64,000 nucleotides of DNA from Silurus meridionalis. Taxonomy: Eukaryota > Chordata > Actinopteri > Siluriformes > Siluridae. The translations under genes and the position numbers were made by a program. Below are positions 60,501 through 64,000 of this stretch, in pieces. The stretch is taken from contig NC_060887.1 in assembly GCF_014805685.1 (NCBI RefSeq), positions 16,398,463 through 16,462,462 of the forward strand, in the 5' to 3' direction. How positions within the stretch are numbered: the first letter of the stretch is position 1; the number at the start of each line of letters is the position of its first letter. The notes under the pieces were generated by a model. The model was not told the DNA's origin, ran no database searches, and saw nothing but the letters and a program-made list of their open reading frames with translations.

Positions 60501-62110
60501 TCCCCTATTAAGGGTTATGGATGCAAATGATATGCATTAACTATATGATACTATTAATACTTGTATACAATTTCGGCTTAATGCTTTCTCCATCAACATT
60601 TCCTATAGTTCTAATTTGACCTTTAAATAATTAAACTCACAAAAGCAGAATTTTTTTTTTTTTTTTTTTTTGATGGACTCTGTTTTATCGTCCCAAGCCA
60701 GAAGCTCCTCTCAGCATGAACAAAGCTCATTAAAATAATGTAGCTTATATAAGAAAGGGAAGGTTTGTGGCATGCATTATTCAAAACCCTGAAGGCTAAT
60801 CTTCTGTATTGTGCCATATGTTCGGTTCTGAATCTTTATGCTGTGTCAAGGTACTTTGGACAGCAAAAAAAAAAAAAGGTTTGTCATTTTATATTCAGCC
60901 TCCTACATGCACCGTTTGTGAATAGAAAGATTTTCCGGTGAATATTCATGTCAACAAATGTTATCGATGTGCGTAGATGTTTGTCATGGTGCAGGAACCA
61001 GATTTCATCCGCAGGGAGTGAACATCGTAGCTGAAACTGTGATTAAATATTAAAATCTGCACTCTGTTTTACGGTAAACCAGAAGGCGAGTATTGTACTG
61101 AGTAATGTAGACCATGTGGCTTGTGGTTTTGGTTTGTACTAAAATGTGTTAATTCCAAAGAAAGACTGTTTTCTTTTTTTTTCTTTTGCTTTAGTCTTAT
61201 TTGACACAGCACATTCTGTGTGGTTTCTGAAGAAAAAAATATCTGGTTAGTCTTTTGAAAGGACCACTTATAGAACAGCATTTGATAGGAGTGCTGGTGT
61301 TCACTTCAAAGCTTTAACAACAAACTTAAAACTTGTTGAATTTGTATAGTTAATGATGATATTGAGTGTTAAAAATAAATTATATGTACACCATTCTATA
61401 GTATGAAAATACTTCAATTTTCTTATACTTCAAGCATTTTCTTTATTTTTTTCTTTATTTTTTATTTTCTTTATTTACATATATATAATTGACAACCATA
61501 TAAGTAAAATGGTTTAATACATTTCATATTTACTTGTATTTGGTATGTGGGCTTTTCACTTTAATGGCAGCATACAAAACCTTATCATCTATTTTTGAAT
61601 TAAATGCATAAAAGTGAACACATGCTTCAATAGAAGAGATTATGCATGAGGAAAATTTTGACCTTTTGCACAGAGCAGTTAACATATCCAACTTCACAAA
61701 GATGATTCATTTAAATAGGGACCTATATAAGAGTCTTGAAAATTAAATATTTAACATATTGAACATTTTGTTTCTTAGTTTCAAATCTATAAAAAAAATT
61801 GGCTGTTTTTTTTTATTGTCATCTCAGACTTTTGGTCCTCATTGGAGTTGCTGAATTCAATTAGGTATAGAAATATGATTGCACCATGAGCTCTATCGTA
61901 CATCCAGTTTCCTTGGTTAATATTTGGAGACCTTTTCTATAGAATTTGGATGTCCTATGTTTGTAACCTGATGATTTTTGTTGTGTGTTGCAGTGTTTCT
62001 GGGAGTCAGTGGACTCAGTACCTACCAGGTGCGGATGAACAGCATGTGTGCACAGTGGCAGCCTGTCAGCCAGGCCTCCCTCTACAGGGTCATCATCGAG
62101 TCCCTGCTCA
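12983..62110 (+). CDS. col14a1: Collagen type XIV alpha-1 chain, N-terminal part (22 coding exons)
   Basis: Collagen XIV (undulin) is a secreted FACIT collagen that binds the surface of collagen I fibrils and proteoglycans such as decorin and regulates fibril diameter. The 22 exons encode about 951 residues: signal peptide (1-28), FN3-1 (about 30-118), linker (117-146), first vWA domain (about 151-335), FN3-2 to FN3-5 (about 355-713), a Pro/Thr linker (714-729), FN3-6, FN3-7 and half of FN3-8. The order and length match human COL14A1 (eight FN3 domains around the first vWA); collagen XII has a different FN3/vWA arrangement. The vWA metal site is intact (D164, S166, S168; T235; D268). Nearly all FN3 domains are split over two exons with phase 1 starts. 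Coding exon 8 contains a two-base frame break, so the annotated protein is not continuous in this sequence. It continues right of the window. Which teleost paralogue (a or b) it is cannot be told. Confidence 0.92.
15521..15598. repeat. (TA)n microsatellite
   Basis: About 39 uninterrupted TA units. Confidence 0.97.
15841..16323 (-). mobile_element. Tc1/mariner-like MITE, copy A
   Basis: Ends are inverted repeats of the type TACACTATATGGACAAAAGT (right end reverse-complemented) and ATACTGTACAAAAATGGACA (left). Internal landmarks shared with other copies are GAACATCCCATTTCACAT and TCAATAGGGTTGAGGTCAGA. The last of these, on the minus strand, resembles the DLNPIE region of a Tc1-type transposase. 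It lies just before coding exon 2. Confidence 0.7.
16392..16508 (+). CDS. col14a1: col14a1 coding exon 2: FN3-1, first half
   Basis: Acceptor TTTTCTAG, donor CCAG|GTGAGA, phase 1 to 1, 117 nt. The peptide has [19 protein letters not shown], then [15 protein letters not shown], aligning with the start of human FN3-1 (B strand, conserved Trp, and the C-strand GY motif). Confidence 0.9.
17540..17579. repeat. (GA)n microsatellite
   Basis: About 20 GA units. Confidence 0.95.
18439..18590 (+). mobile_element. tRNA-derived SINE, copy 2
   Basis: The head GGTGGCAGCTCAGTGGTTAA, then GGCATTGGACTCTGGATCAGA, resembles the 5' half of a class II (Ser/Leu) tRNA with a recognisable A box. GTTGAAATCC is a weakened B box. 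The tail ends with CAGGACGTCTGCCAAGTGCC and ATAAATA, as in copy 1 at 11130-11305. Confidence 0.75.
19028..19488 (-). mobile_element. Tc1/mariner-like MITE, copy B
   Basis: Left end TACACTATATGTACAAAAGT, right end CAATACTTTTGTCTATATA: inverted repeats of the same family as copy A. Shared internal landmarks are CCATCCCATTCCACATTTA, CAATAGGGTTGAGGTCAGAG and GGCATTGTCATGCTGG. Confidence 0.75.
20243..20386 (+). CDS. col14a1: col14a1 coding exon 3: FN3-1, second half
   Basis: Acceptor GATCGTAG, donor CGCAG|GTATGG, phase 1 to 1, 144 nt. Encodes [20 protein letters not shown] followed by [16 protein letters not shown]. The L/F-x-P-x-x-x-Y-x-V core is the FN3 E-F strand signature. Confidence 0.9.
20628..20714 (+). 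CDS. col14a1: col14a1 coding exon 4: linker between FN3-1 and vWA-1
   Basis: Acceptor TTTTGCAG, donor GGAG|GTAAAG, phase 1 to 1, 87 nt. Encodes a polar, charged linker ([20 protein letters not shown] and onward), poorly conserved in sequence but equal in position and similar in length to the human linker. Confidence rests on phase, splice sites and position. Confidence 0.8.
22043..22097. repeat. (GT)n microsatellite
   Basis: About 27 GT units. Confidence 0.97.
22462..22512. repeat. (GA)n microsatellite with GAGAA units
   Basis: About 17 GA units followed by three AGAGA/GAGAA units. Confidence 0.93.
24238..24306 (+). pseudogene. 5S rRNA-derived fragment
   Basis: The segment GCCTACAGCCACACCGGCCTG, then CCCGATCTTCTACGATCTCA and GAAGCTAACCAGG, follows the first half of vertebrate 5S rRNA with scattered substitutions and an extra A (GAGAACACC). 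It ends near the start of the internal control region, so the second half is missing or unrecognisable. It is either a retroposed 5S pseudogene or the head of a 5S-derived (SINE3-type) SINE. Confidence 0.8.
24422..24755 (+). mobile_element. hAT transposon remnant with a BED-type zinc-finger fragment
   Basis: Begins CAGAGGTCACCAAC, a typical hAT/Charlie-type terminal sequence. At about 24647-24740 a translated stretch contains [16 protein letters not shown], an in-frame stop, then SMKPS. This resembles the CxxC part of the BED zinc finger of ZBED5/SCAND3-like hAT transposases. The right part is interrupted by the foldback element at 24756. It is inactive. Confidence 0.6.
24756..25225. mobile_element. 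Foldback (long inverted-repeat) element
   Basis: The left arm (about 24756-24840: TTCGTGATATAGACAC ... CTATTGATTCGTGTTCATAG ... CCTCTTTTTTCCTGTGTCAC) and the right arm (about 25138-25225) are reverse complements over about 85 bases with scattered mismatches. The loop of about 300 bases includes telomere-like TAACCC units at 25005-25032. No coding capacity is seen. It interrupts the hAT remnant. Confidence 0.7.
25005..25032. repeat. Short interstitial telomere-like repeat
   Basis: TAACCC TAACCC TTACTC TAACCC TAAC: the vertebrate telomere unit on its C-rich strand, four to five units with one degenerate. It is in the loop of the foldback element. Confidence 0.7.
26419..26712. mobile_element. 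Tigger/pogo-type MITE
   Basis: Starts TACAGTAATCCCC and ends GGGGATTACTGTA, perfect inverted termini including the TA target duplication. The interior has CpG-containing mutated segments (AAACCCGCTATAAACGGACG, CCGAGAAAATCCGCG) typical of pogo-like elements, and no coding capacity. Confidence 0.82.
26926..27070 (+). mobile_element. Tc1/mariner-like fragment beside the LINE
   Basis: The blocks ACCCAAACCTGTTCCAGCAT, AATGCCCTTGTGCA and TTCGGACCTCAACCCTATTG, then AACACCTTTG, are the opposite-strand counterpart of the MITE interiors (copies A and B). They also match the block at 30752-30890. It ends abruptly at the start of the LINE. Confidence 0.6.
27080..29490 (+). mobile_element. RTE-clade LINE, internally deleted and frameshifted
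   Basis: The 5' half encodes an AP endonuclease-like domain ([66 protein letters not shown]) broken by frameshifts at about 27595 and elsewhere. Next comes the RTE linker ([20 protein letters not shown]) and the start of the reverse transcriptase ([20 protein letters not shown], ending GDVQTC near 28724). Sequence then jumps, through a TAGTGAGTAGTGAG stretch, to the post-palm region ([33 protein letters not shown]) and the C-terminal region ([15 protein letters not shown]). The catalytic palm of the polymerase, with its F/YADD motif, is missing. The element is dead. It is related to the RTE families from which CFDP2-like genes arose. Confidence 0.88.
29560..29617. repeat. (TTTA)n microsatellite
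   Basis: About ten TTTA units followed by TTTTA units and poly-T, 70 bases after the recognisable LINE end. Confidence 0.93.
30609..31141 (+). mobile_element. Tc1/mariner-like MITE, copy C (opposite orientation)
   Basis: Left end ATATACACATGGACAAAAGT and right end ACTTTTGGCAATATAGTGTAT are of the same terminal family as copies A and B. The + strand carries decayed transposase C-terminal sequence (TTACTGAACACCTTTGGGATG, i.e. [11 protein letters not shown]), showing derivation from an autonomous Tc1/mariner element. Confidence 0.7.
32077..32225. repeat. (TC)n and (GA)n tracts in inverted arrangement
   Basis: A (TC)n tract at 32077-32144 is followed, after about 32 bases, by a (GA)n tract at 32177-32225. 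The two are complementary over nearly 50 bases and could form a hairpin. The spacer has a short ACACAC run. Confidence 0.92.
34590..35119 (-). mobile_element. pogo/Tigger transposon remnant with transposase fragment
   Basis: The termini TACCGTAATTTCCGGACTAT and ATAGTCCGGAAAATACGGTA are inverted repeats that include TA target bases. On the minus strand (34714-34956) the translation contains [20 protein letters not shown] and REIVVK, which resembles the segment of the pogo/Tigger (CENP-B-like) DDE transposase between the first two catalytic aspartates. The rest of the transposase is gone, so it is nonautonomous. Confidence 0.78.
36752..36791. repeat. 20-bp exact tandem duplication
   Basis: The unit ACATGGGCTCAGGCAGCTAT occurs twice in a row without mismatch. 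Confidence 0.9.
37121..37290 (-). mobile_element. Tc1/mariner-like MITE, copy D (truncated)
   Basis: Begins ACATACACTATATGAATGAA, then AAGGTTGTGGACAACTGAA and GAACATCCCATTCCACATTT as in copies A and B. It ends after TTCATCCCACAAGTGTTCAG; the other terminus is missing. Confidence 0.65.
40638..40793 (+). CDS. col14a1: col14a1 coding exon 5: start of vWA-1
   Basis: Acceptor CTCTGCAG, donor ATCG|GTATGC, phase 1 to 1, 156 nt. Encodes the domain's first Cys (FVCTT), strand A (AIADIVFLV), the MIDAS motif DGSWS (D164, S166, S168) and the helix [18 protein letters not shown], almost identical to human collagen XIV. Confidence 0.96.
40908..41027 (+). CDS. col14a1: col14a1 coding exon 6: vWA-1 continued
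   Basis: Acceptor TGTTTAG, donor CACAG|GTAGCA, phase 1 to 1, 120 nt. Encodes [18 protein letters not shown] and [12 protein letters not shown]; Thr235 in the GGNT segment corresponds to the MIDAS threonine. Confidence 0.95.
41114..41278 (+). CDS. col14a1: col14a1 coding exon 7: vWA-1 continued
   Basis: Acceptor GTCTACAG, donor ATTG|GTGAGT, phase 1 to 1, 165 nt. Encodes [17 protein letters not shown] and [13 protein letters not shown], with the third metal-site Asp (D268), then AGVELFAIG. Confidence 0.95.
41318..41704. mobile_element. hAT-like MITE with 8-bp target duplication, copy 1
   Basis: Starts TAGGGTTGCAAAA and ends TTTTGCAACCCTA, inverted termini. The flanks CATAAAAA (41310-41317) and CATACAAA (41705-41712) match in 7 of 8 bases, the expected hAT duplication length. 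The body repeats motifs GGAATTTTC and GGGGAATATATGGAAAT as in copy 2 at 59273-59538. Another repeat is nested at 41464-41628. Confidence 0.78.
41464..41628. repeat. Dispersed repeat nested in the hAT-like MITE
   Basis: Contains CGGCTTCTCCCATTAGGGGT and CGCCACAGCGGATCATCCGC, then GCTGGATGCCCTTCCTAACG. I recognise this sequence as a common fish repeat associated with RTE-type retroposon ends. It is absent from the second copy of the MITE, which supports nesting. Confidence 0.65.
42247..42406 (+). CDS. col14a1: col14a1 coding exon 8: end of vWA-1, with a 2-base frame break
   Basis: Acceptor TGTATAG, donor AAAA|GTATGT. The exon is 160 nt; every other exon around vWA-1 is a multiple of three with phase 1 at both ends, so 162 is expected. 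The first part reads [17 protein letters not shown] in frame. After the (AC)4 run at 42301-42308 the conserved continuation ([20 protein letters not shown], then C and EQQDKEIK) is found only in another frame. One missing AC unit would explain it and gives the human spacing. As written, the frame stays open to the exon end and stops at TGA 42993-42995 in the next exon, after about 350 residues, losing the closing Cys of vWA-1. Confidence 0.92.
42980..43137 (+). CDS. col14a1: col14a1 coding exon 9: FN3-2, first half
   Basis: Acceptor GCTTTCAG, donor AGAG|GTAAGT, phase 1 to 0, 158 nt. Encodes a short linker then [20 protein letters not shown] and [17 protein letters not shown], closely matching human. 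The reading given assumes the normal phase; the exon 8 frame break would put a stop at 42993-42995. Confidence 0.94.
43882..44011 (+). CDS. col14a1: col14a1 coding exon 10: FN3-2, second half
   Basis: Acceptor AACACTAG, donor CACGC|GTAAGT, phase 0 to 1, 130 nt. Encodes [20 protein letters not shown] then [19 protein letters not shown]. Confidence 0.95.
44271..44413 (+). CDS. col14a1: col14a1 coding exon 11: FN3-3, first half
   Basis: Acceptor GTTTTCAG, donor CGAG|GTAAGA, phase 1 to 0, 143 nt. Encodes [20 protein letters not shown] and [20 protein letters not shown] and YAPL match the human domain. Confidence 0.94.
45132..45261 (+). CDS. col14a1: col14a1 coding exon 12: FN3-3, second half
   Basis: Acceptor GTTGCAG, donor CACCT|GTTAGT (a weaker donor), phase 0 to 1, 130 nt. 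Encodes [20 protein letters not shown] then [18 protein letters not shown]. Confidence 0.94.
45498..45637 (+). CDS. col14a1: col14a1 coding exon 13: FN3-4, first half
   Basis: Acceptor TGTCCAG, donor CGAG|GTAGGT, phase 1 to 0, 140 nt. Encodes [38 protein letters not shown]. Confidence 0.94.
46050..46375. mobile_element. MITE with GGCATAAC...GTTATGCC termini
   Basis: Left GACCAGGCATAACTTTATGG, right CATAATGTAATAATGTTATG followed by CCAG; the ends are inverted copies with a small insertion. The interior has GGCAGGACATTATGACCACC and CACTCACTAACAGGTGCCAT, which I recognise as a dispersed otophysan repeat. It sits in the intron between exons 13 and 14. Confidence 0.65.
46527..46653 (+). CDS. col14a1: col14a1 coding exon 14: FN3-4, second half
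   Basis: Acceptor ACTCAG, donor CACAA|GTAAGA, phase 0 to 1, 127 nt. Encodes [19 protein letters not shown] then [19 protein letters not shown], very close to human FN3-4. Confidence 0.94.
47210..47349 (+). CDS. col14a1: col14a1 coding exon 15: FN3-5, first half
   Basis: Acceptor GTCACACAG, donor AGAG|GTCAGA (GT but lacking the usual A at +3), phase 1 to 0, 140 nt. Encodes [20 protein letters not shown] then [20 protein letters not shown]. Confidence 0.93.
48051..48109. repeat. (GT)n microsatellite with GCGT interruptions
   Basis: About 29 dinucleotide units, with GCGT variants at several places. In the intron before exon 16. Confidence 0.95.
49019..49151 (+). CDS. col14a1: col14a1 coding exon 16: FN3-5, second half
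   Basis: Acceptor TTTTAAAG (poor pyrimidine tract just before the AG), donor CACAT|GTAAGA, phase 0 to 1, 133 nt. Encodes [20 protein letters not shown] then [20 protein letters not shown]. Confidence 0.92.
49559..49603 (+). CDS. col14a1: col14a1 coding exon 17: Pro/Thr linker between FN3-5 and FN3-6
   Basis: Acceptor TCTCTCCAG, donor ACCAG|GTGAGA, phase 1 to 1, 45 nt. Encodes [15 protein letters not shown], the counterpart of the longer Thr-rich linker in human. It could carry mucin-type O-glycans. Its symmetric phase would let it be skipped without changing frame. Confidence 0.85.
50055..50197 (+). CDS. col14a1: col14a1 coding exon 18: FN3-6, first half
   Basis: Acceptor GTTCTCCAG, donor ATCG|GTGAGA, phase 1 to 0, 143 nt. 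Encodes [20 protein letters not shown] then [17 protein letters not shown]. Confidence 0.94.
50438..50976 (-). mobile_element. Internally deleted Tc1-like transposon
   Basis: The terminal inverted repeats are about 95 bases: TACAGTACAGACCAAAAGTT and its reverse complement at the right end, with TTTCATGACTATGAAAATTG inside both arms. The minus strand between them encodes the decayed C terminus of a Tc1 transposase ([35 protein letters not shown]), preceded by the DLNPIE catalytic segment. The N-terminal two thirds of the transposase are missing, so it is nonautonomous. Confidence 0.88.
51514..51579. repeat. (AT)n microsatellite
   Basis: About 33 AT units. Confidence 0.96.
52630..52860 (+). 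repeat. Dispersed fish repeat
   Basis: Segments GGTGGAGCATGCAGTATTGC, CACAGCTCCAGGGTCTTAG, TTTCCTCTCACTGACTAC and GCCTATAGGTATAAATGTGT follow the layout of a common teleost SINE-like repeat. A piece of the same family lies in opposite orientation at 8765-8880. Confidence 0.6.
53538..53673 (+). CDS. col14a1: col14a1 coding exon 19: FN3-6, second half
   Basis: Acceptor CCTTTTAG, donor TACAC|GTGAGT, phase 0 to 1, 136 nt. Encodes [20 protein letters not shown] then [24 protein letters not shown] matches the human strand. Confidence 0.93.
53942..54899. mobile_element. pogo/Tigger-like element with a GC-rich insertion
   Basis: Begins TACAGTGGAACCCGG and ends GATTCCACTGTA, pogo-type inverted termini with TA. 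Subterminal motifs repeat in both halves (GGTAACCGATGATCGAGATA on the left; GTCGAGGTAACCGAGGTCGA on the right). The middle (about 54195-54590) is much richer in G+C than its surroundings and starts TGTCAGGAATCCACCTGCCA, like a fish Gypsy LTR. No target duplication was found for that insert, so its nature is uncertain. Confidence 0.68.
56091..56250. repeat. Dispersed repeat (TTTATTGTCATTTCCACTAT family)
   Basis: GTCAAGTCAAGTCAAGAGGC, TTTTATTGTCATTTCCACTA, CAACGAGACAACGTTTCTCC and AGAACCCTGGTGCTACA are segments of a short interspersed repeat I associate with catfish genomes. It ends in imperfect CATAAAGCTACATAA duplications. Confidence 0.6.
56922..57044 (+). CDS. col14a1: col14a1 coding exon 20: FN3-7, first half
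   Basis: Acceptor TGCCCAG, donor TTCTG|GTGTGT, phase 1 to 1, 123 nt. Encodes [20 protein letters not shown] then [29 protein letters not shown] is identical to the human segment. Confidence 0.96.
57045..58485 (+). other. col14a1: col14a1 intron between coding exons 20 and 21
   Basis: A 1.4-kb intron. No repeat family or additional exon was recognised. Confidence 0.65.
58486..58635 (+). CDS. col14a1: col14a1 coding exon 21: FN3-7, second half
   Basis: Acceptor GTGTTCAG, donor GACAC|GTGAGT, phase 1 to 1, 150 nt. Encodes [20 protein letters not shown] then [26 protein letters not shown] and NTxLIxNLL match human. Confidence 0.95.
58636..61993 (+). other. col14a1: col14a1 intron between coding exons 21 and 22
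   Basis: A 3.4-kb AT-rich intron with several poly-A/poly-T runs (59154-59170, 60652-60671) and a hAT-like MITE (59273-59538). No exon was recognised. Confidence 0.65.
59273..59538. mobile_element. hAT-like MITE, copy 2
   Basis: Starts AGGGTTGCAAAAAACTGGGA and ends CCCCTTTGCAATCCTA, with interior GGGGAAATATGGGAATTAAT and CAGAAAGTTTCCGG; it is homologous to the element at 41318-41704 without the nested insert. Flanks (GCTCATCA / ACTCATAG region) show only a partial 8-base match. Confidence 0.72.
61994..62110 (+). CDS. col14a1: col14a1 coding exon 22: FN3-8, first half
   Basis: Acceptor GTTGCAG, donor GCTCA|GTGAGT, phase 1 to 1, 117 nt. Encodes [20 protein letters not shown] then [23 protein letters not shown] and YRVxIESL are shared with human. 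The second half of FN3-8 lies beyond the window or begins at its last base. Confidence 0.94.
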
Positions 62111-62115
62111 GTGAG

Positions 62116-62119
<4 letters not shown>

Positions 62120-62178
<59 letters not shown>
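62120..62178. repeat. (CA)n microsatellite adjacent to a splice donor
   Basis: About 29 CA units starting 10 bases into the intron. Confidence 0.97.
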
Positions 62179-62180
<2 letters not shown>

Positions 62181-63144
62181 ACACACTCTCAAACATATTT
62201 CATCAAAAGAAACCATAGTTTGTTGATTTGAAAGAATCAGATATGCTTTTGACTCTTCCCAGCGTAGTCATCGTACTCCTTCTTTGTTCTTTGATGGCAG
62301 GCTCTGACAGGACTTATTTTCTGATTTGAAACAGCACTGCTCTCATTTAATGCATTTTATTTCTTCCCATCCCCGAAGCCCTCGCGTTTTCTTGCTCCCG
62401 TGGAAAGTCTTGTAAATCCGCTATTTCATTTGACATTCAGGACTCGTAGCACAGGAGATTTCAGCACAGTGGCACTATTGAAACCAGATCCGGCTTCGAG
62501 CTGCATTGTGTATAATGATATTATGTATGAATTGTTCGAAACACGAAATGCCATCAGCAATGAATCACTTAGATGCTCTTTTTGTGCAGGTGCTCTGTAA
62601 GAGTCTAATGTATAACTCATACAGTCAGATATACATTTGAAACCAAGCTTCACTCGAAAGATGTATGAGCAATTCTTAATTGCATTTTAGTTTATGGATG
62701 TCAGTAGGAGCAATAAACAACACAGAGTGAACATTATCAACGTACTTTCTGGGGCAATACCTTGCATGTGTTATCCACAAGACTTACATGTGTGCATGCT
62801 TGCATTGTACATGTATGAGAAAACTGAGGAAGTATGTGCTATTTTCAGAAATGTGACCATATATTGATCAACCAGCAAGTCTCACCAAACCCTCAAATTA
62901 TTTTCCAGCAAGTCTGAAATAATGAAACGTCCCATCCTATTGTTTGAGAAGCTCAGAACACAGCGAACAAATGTGATTGAAAGCATATTTGATCAGTCTT
63001 GTTAGCAGATTATGATTATTCCGGGTTGTAATATTATCAGCGTCATGGGGAGAGATGCAGAAAATGAACGTGTCTTTATAGAGGGCTATCAATTTTAACG
63101 TACACTAGAGTTCAGAGATTGGAGCTGTAAGATAAACCTTTGAG

Positions 63145-63510
63145 AAAATCTTCTGTCTCCATACCCCCCCTGTTCTCTACATCTGCCTCTTTCAAACCAA
63201 CTACCTGCACGTCTTCCCTCACCACATCCATAAACCTCCTCCTTGAAAAGTCTTTTCCTTCTTCTCGGCAGCATTCTTCTACCTATGTACTCCATGTTTC
63301 TCCTTTACACATGTCCAAACCATCTCAATCGCTCTTTCTTACCACGTCTTTATAACGTCCTACATGCACGGTCCCTTGTTTCTAATCCTGTCCATCCCCA
63401 TCACTCCCAATGATAATCTCAGCATCATCAACTCAGCCACCTCCAGCCTCCGTTTCCTGTCTTATTGTCAATGCCACTGTCTCTAAACCATACACCATAG
63501 CATCAACATA
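63145..63510 (-). mobile_element. RTE LINE 3' fragment
   Basis: On the minus strand the decayed translation includes MEYIGRRMLPRRRKR, a counterpart of the [16 protein letters not shown] region in the LINE at 27080-29490. The + strand blocks ACCACATCCATAAACCTCCT and ACATGTCCAAACCATCTCAA are the complements of that LINE's 3' coding end. It is truncated and inactive. Confidence 0.82.
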
Positions 63511-64000
63511 GCAAACCTTTGTGTGTCAGCAGTACAGTGCATCTGGTTTGAGTAGTCAGCACCAGGACAGGTAATTGAAAATGTATGAAGTAAACGTTTT
63601 GGCAGTGAAAATAGTGGGAAAATTTGTACAAGAAGAAAGGAGAGAACTAACTACATAAAAGGAGAGGAAGGGAACACATGATTTGGGCATGTAAAGTAAG
63701 AAAAGATCGAATCTTTCGTATAATTCACTTTTCCTTGACCTCATCTGATTATATGAACCTAGTGCATTTTTCATTTCTCCCAACTCCAGTATGGCTTTAG
63801 AAAATAATTACAGCTTTCAAAGGTGATGAATAGCAGCTATTAGAAAACCTGTCTTTTATCATTCAGTGTCTTGACTTTGACCATACGCAACTTTCTCATA
63901 TCCAATTTTATTCACATTGTTTCTTATACTGTAGGATAGAAGTGTCAGGGGCTGACAAGGAGTAACTGTAACTGCACCAGACTTATTTTGCCTTTGTAGT

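Larger units (their letters stand above)
62111..64000 (+). other. col14a1: col14a1 intron after coding exon 22 (to the window end)
   Basis: Begins GTGAGTCTTA and runs directly into a (CA)n tract. It contains a minus-strand RTE LINE fragment (63145-63510). The last bases (TTATTTTGCCTTTGTAG, ending at 63999) form a plausible acceptor, so the next exon may begin at base 64000; this cannot be tested here. Confidence 0.6.

Noticed and set aside
12983..62110. Reading the frame break as proof that col14a1 is a pseudogene
   Set aside because: Only one lesion is seen, next to an indel-prone AC run. All other exons, splice sites and metal-binding residues are intact.
12983..62110. Assignment to collagen XII (col12a1) or collagen XX
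   Set aside because: Collagen XII has further vWA domains and a different FN3 arrangement. Segment identities such as [11 protein letters not shown] and GGNTLTGLAL, and the deptor neighbour, favour collagen XIV.
1..64000. CRISPR arrays, operons, bacterial-type elements or defence systems
   Set aside because: The tandem repeats are microsatellites without unique spacers, and gene structure is eukaryotic throughout.

Overview
The window is vertebrate, almost certainly teleost fish, nuclear DNA. Coding sequence is a small fraction, split into short exons with GT/AG splice sites. The rest is AT-rich, with dinucleotide microsatellites and decayed fish-type repeats: Tc1/mariner and pogo/Tigger transposons, hAT-like MITEs, a tRNA-derived SINE, an RTE-type LINE and a solo LTR. 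Several repeat families resemble ones I associate with otophysan fishes, especially catfishes; that narrower placement is inference. Nothing in the window is prokaryotic.

Two genes lie on the + strand. At the left edge is the last coding exon of deptor (828-956), which encodes the C-terminal end of its PDZ domain. About 10.8 kb downstream is the TATA-containing putative promoter and noncoding first exon of col14a1, the collagen XIV alpha-1 chain (FACIT collagen). The coding part of col14a1 runs from 12983 past the right edge. I placed 22 coding exons (about 951 residues): signal peptide, FN3-1, a linker, the first von Willebrand A domain, FN3-2 to FN3-5, a short Pro/Thr linker, FN3-6, FN3-7 and the first half of FN3-8. 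The second vWA, TSPN and triple-helix parts must lie beyond the window. The deptor-col14a1 neighbourhood matches the human 8q24 order.

Layout: 1-827 deptor intron with a solo LTR; 828-956 deptor last exon; 957-11550 deptor 3' UTR and intergenic repeats; 11559-11881 promoter and exon 1; 12946-20714 exons for the signal peptide, FN3-1 and linker; 20715-40637 a 19.9-kb intron with most of the large transposon remnants; 40638-50197 a dense exon cluster (vWA to FN3-6 first half); 50198-62110 widely spaced exons; 62111-64000 intron.

The most notable observation is a two-base frame break in col14a1 coding exon 8. The last third of the first vWA domain reads in a shifted frame after an (AC)4 run at 42301-42308, and a stop follows at 42993-42995. 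All other exons keep frame and phase, so an assembly or sequencing indel or a recent allele is more likely than an old pseudogene. I found no novel multi-gene system. The remaining findings are transposon structures, a 5S rRNA fragment, regulatory candidates and sequence architecture that may affect splicing.
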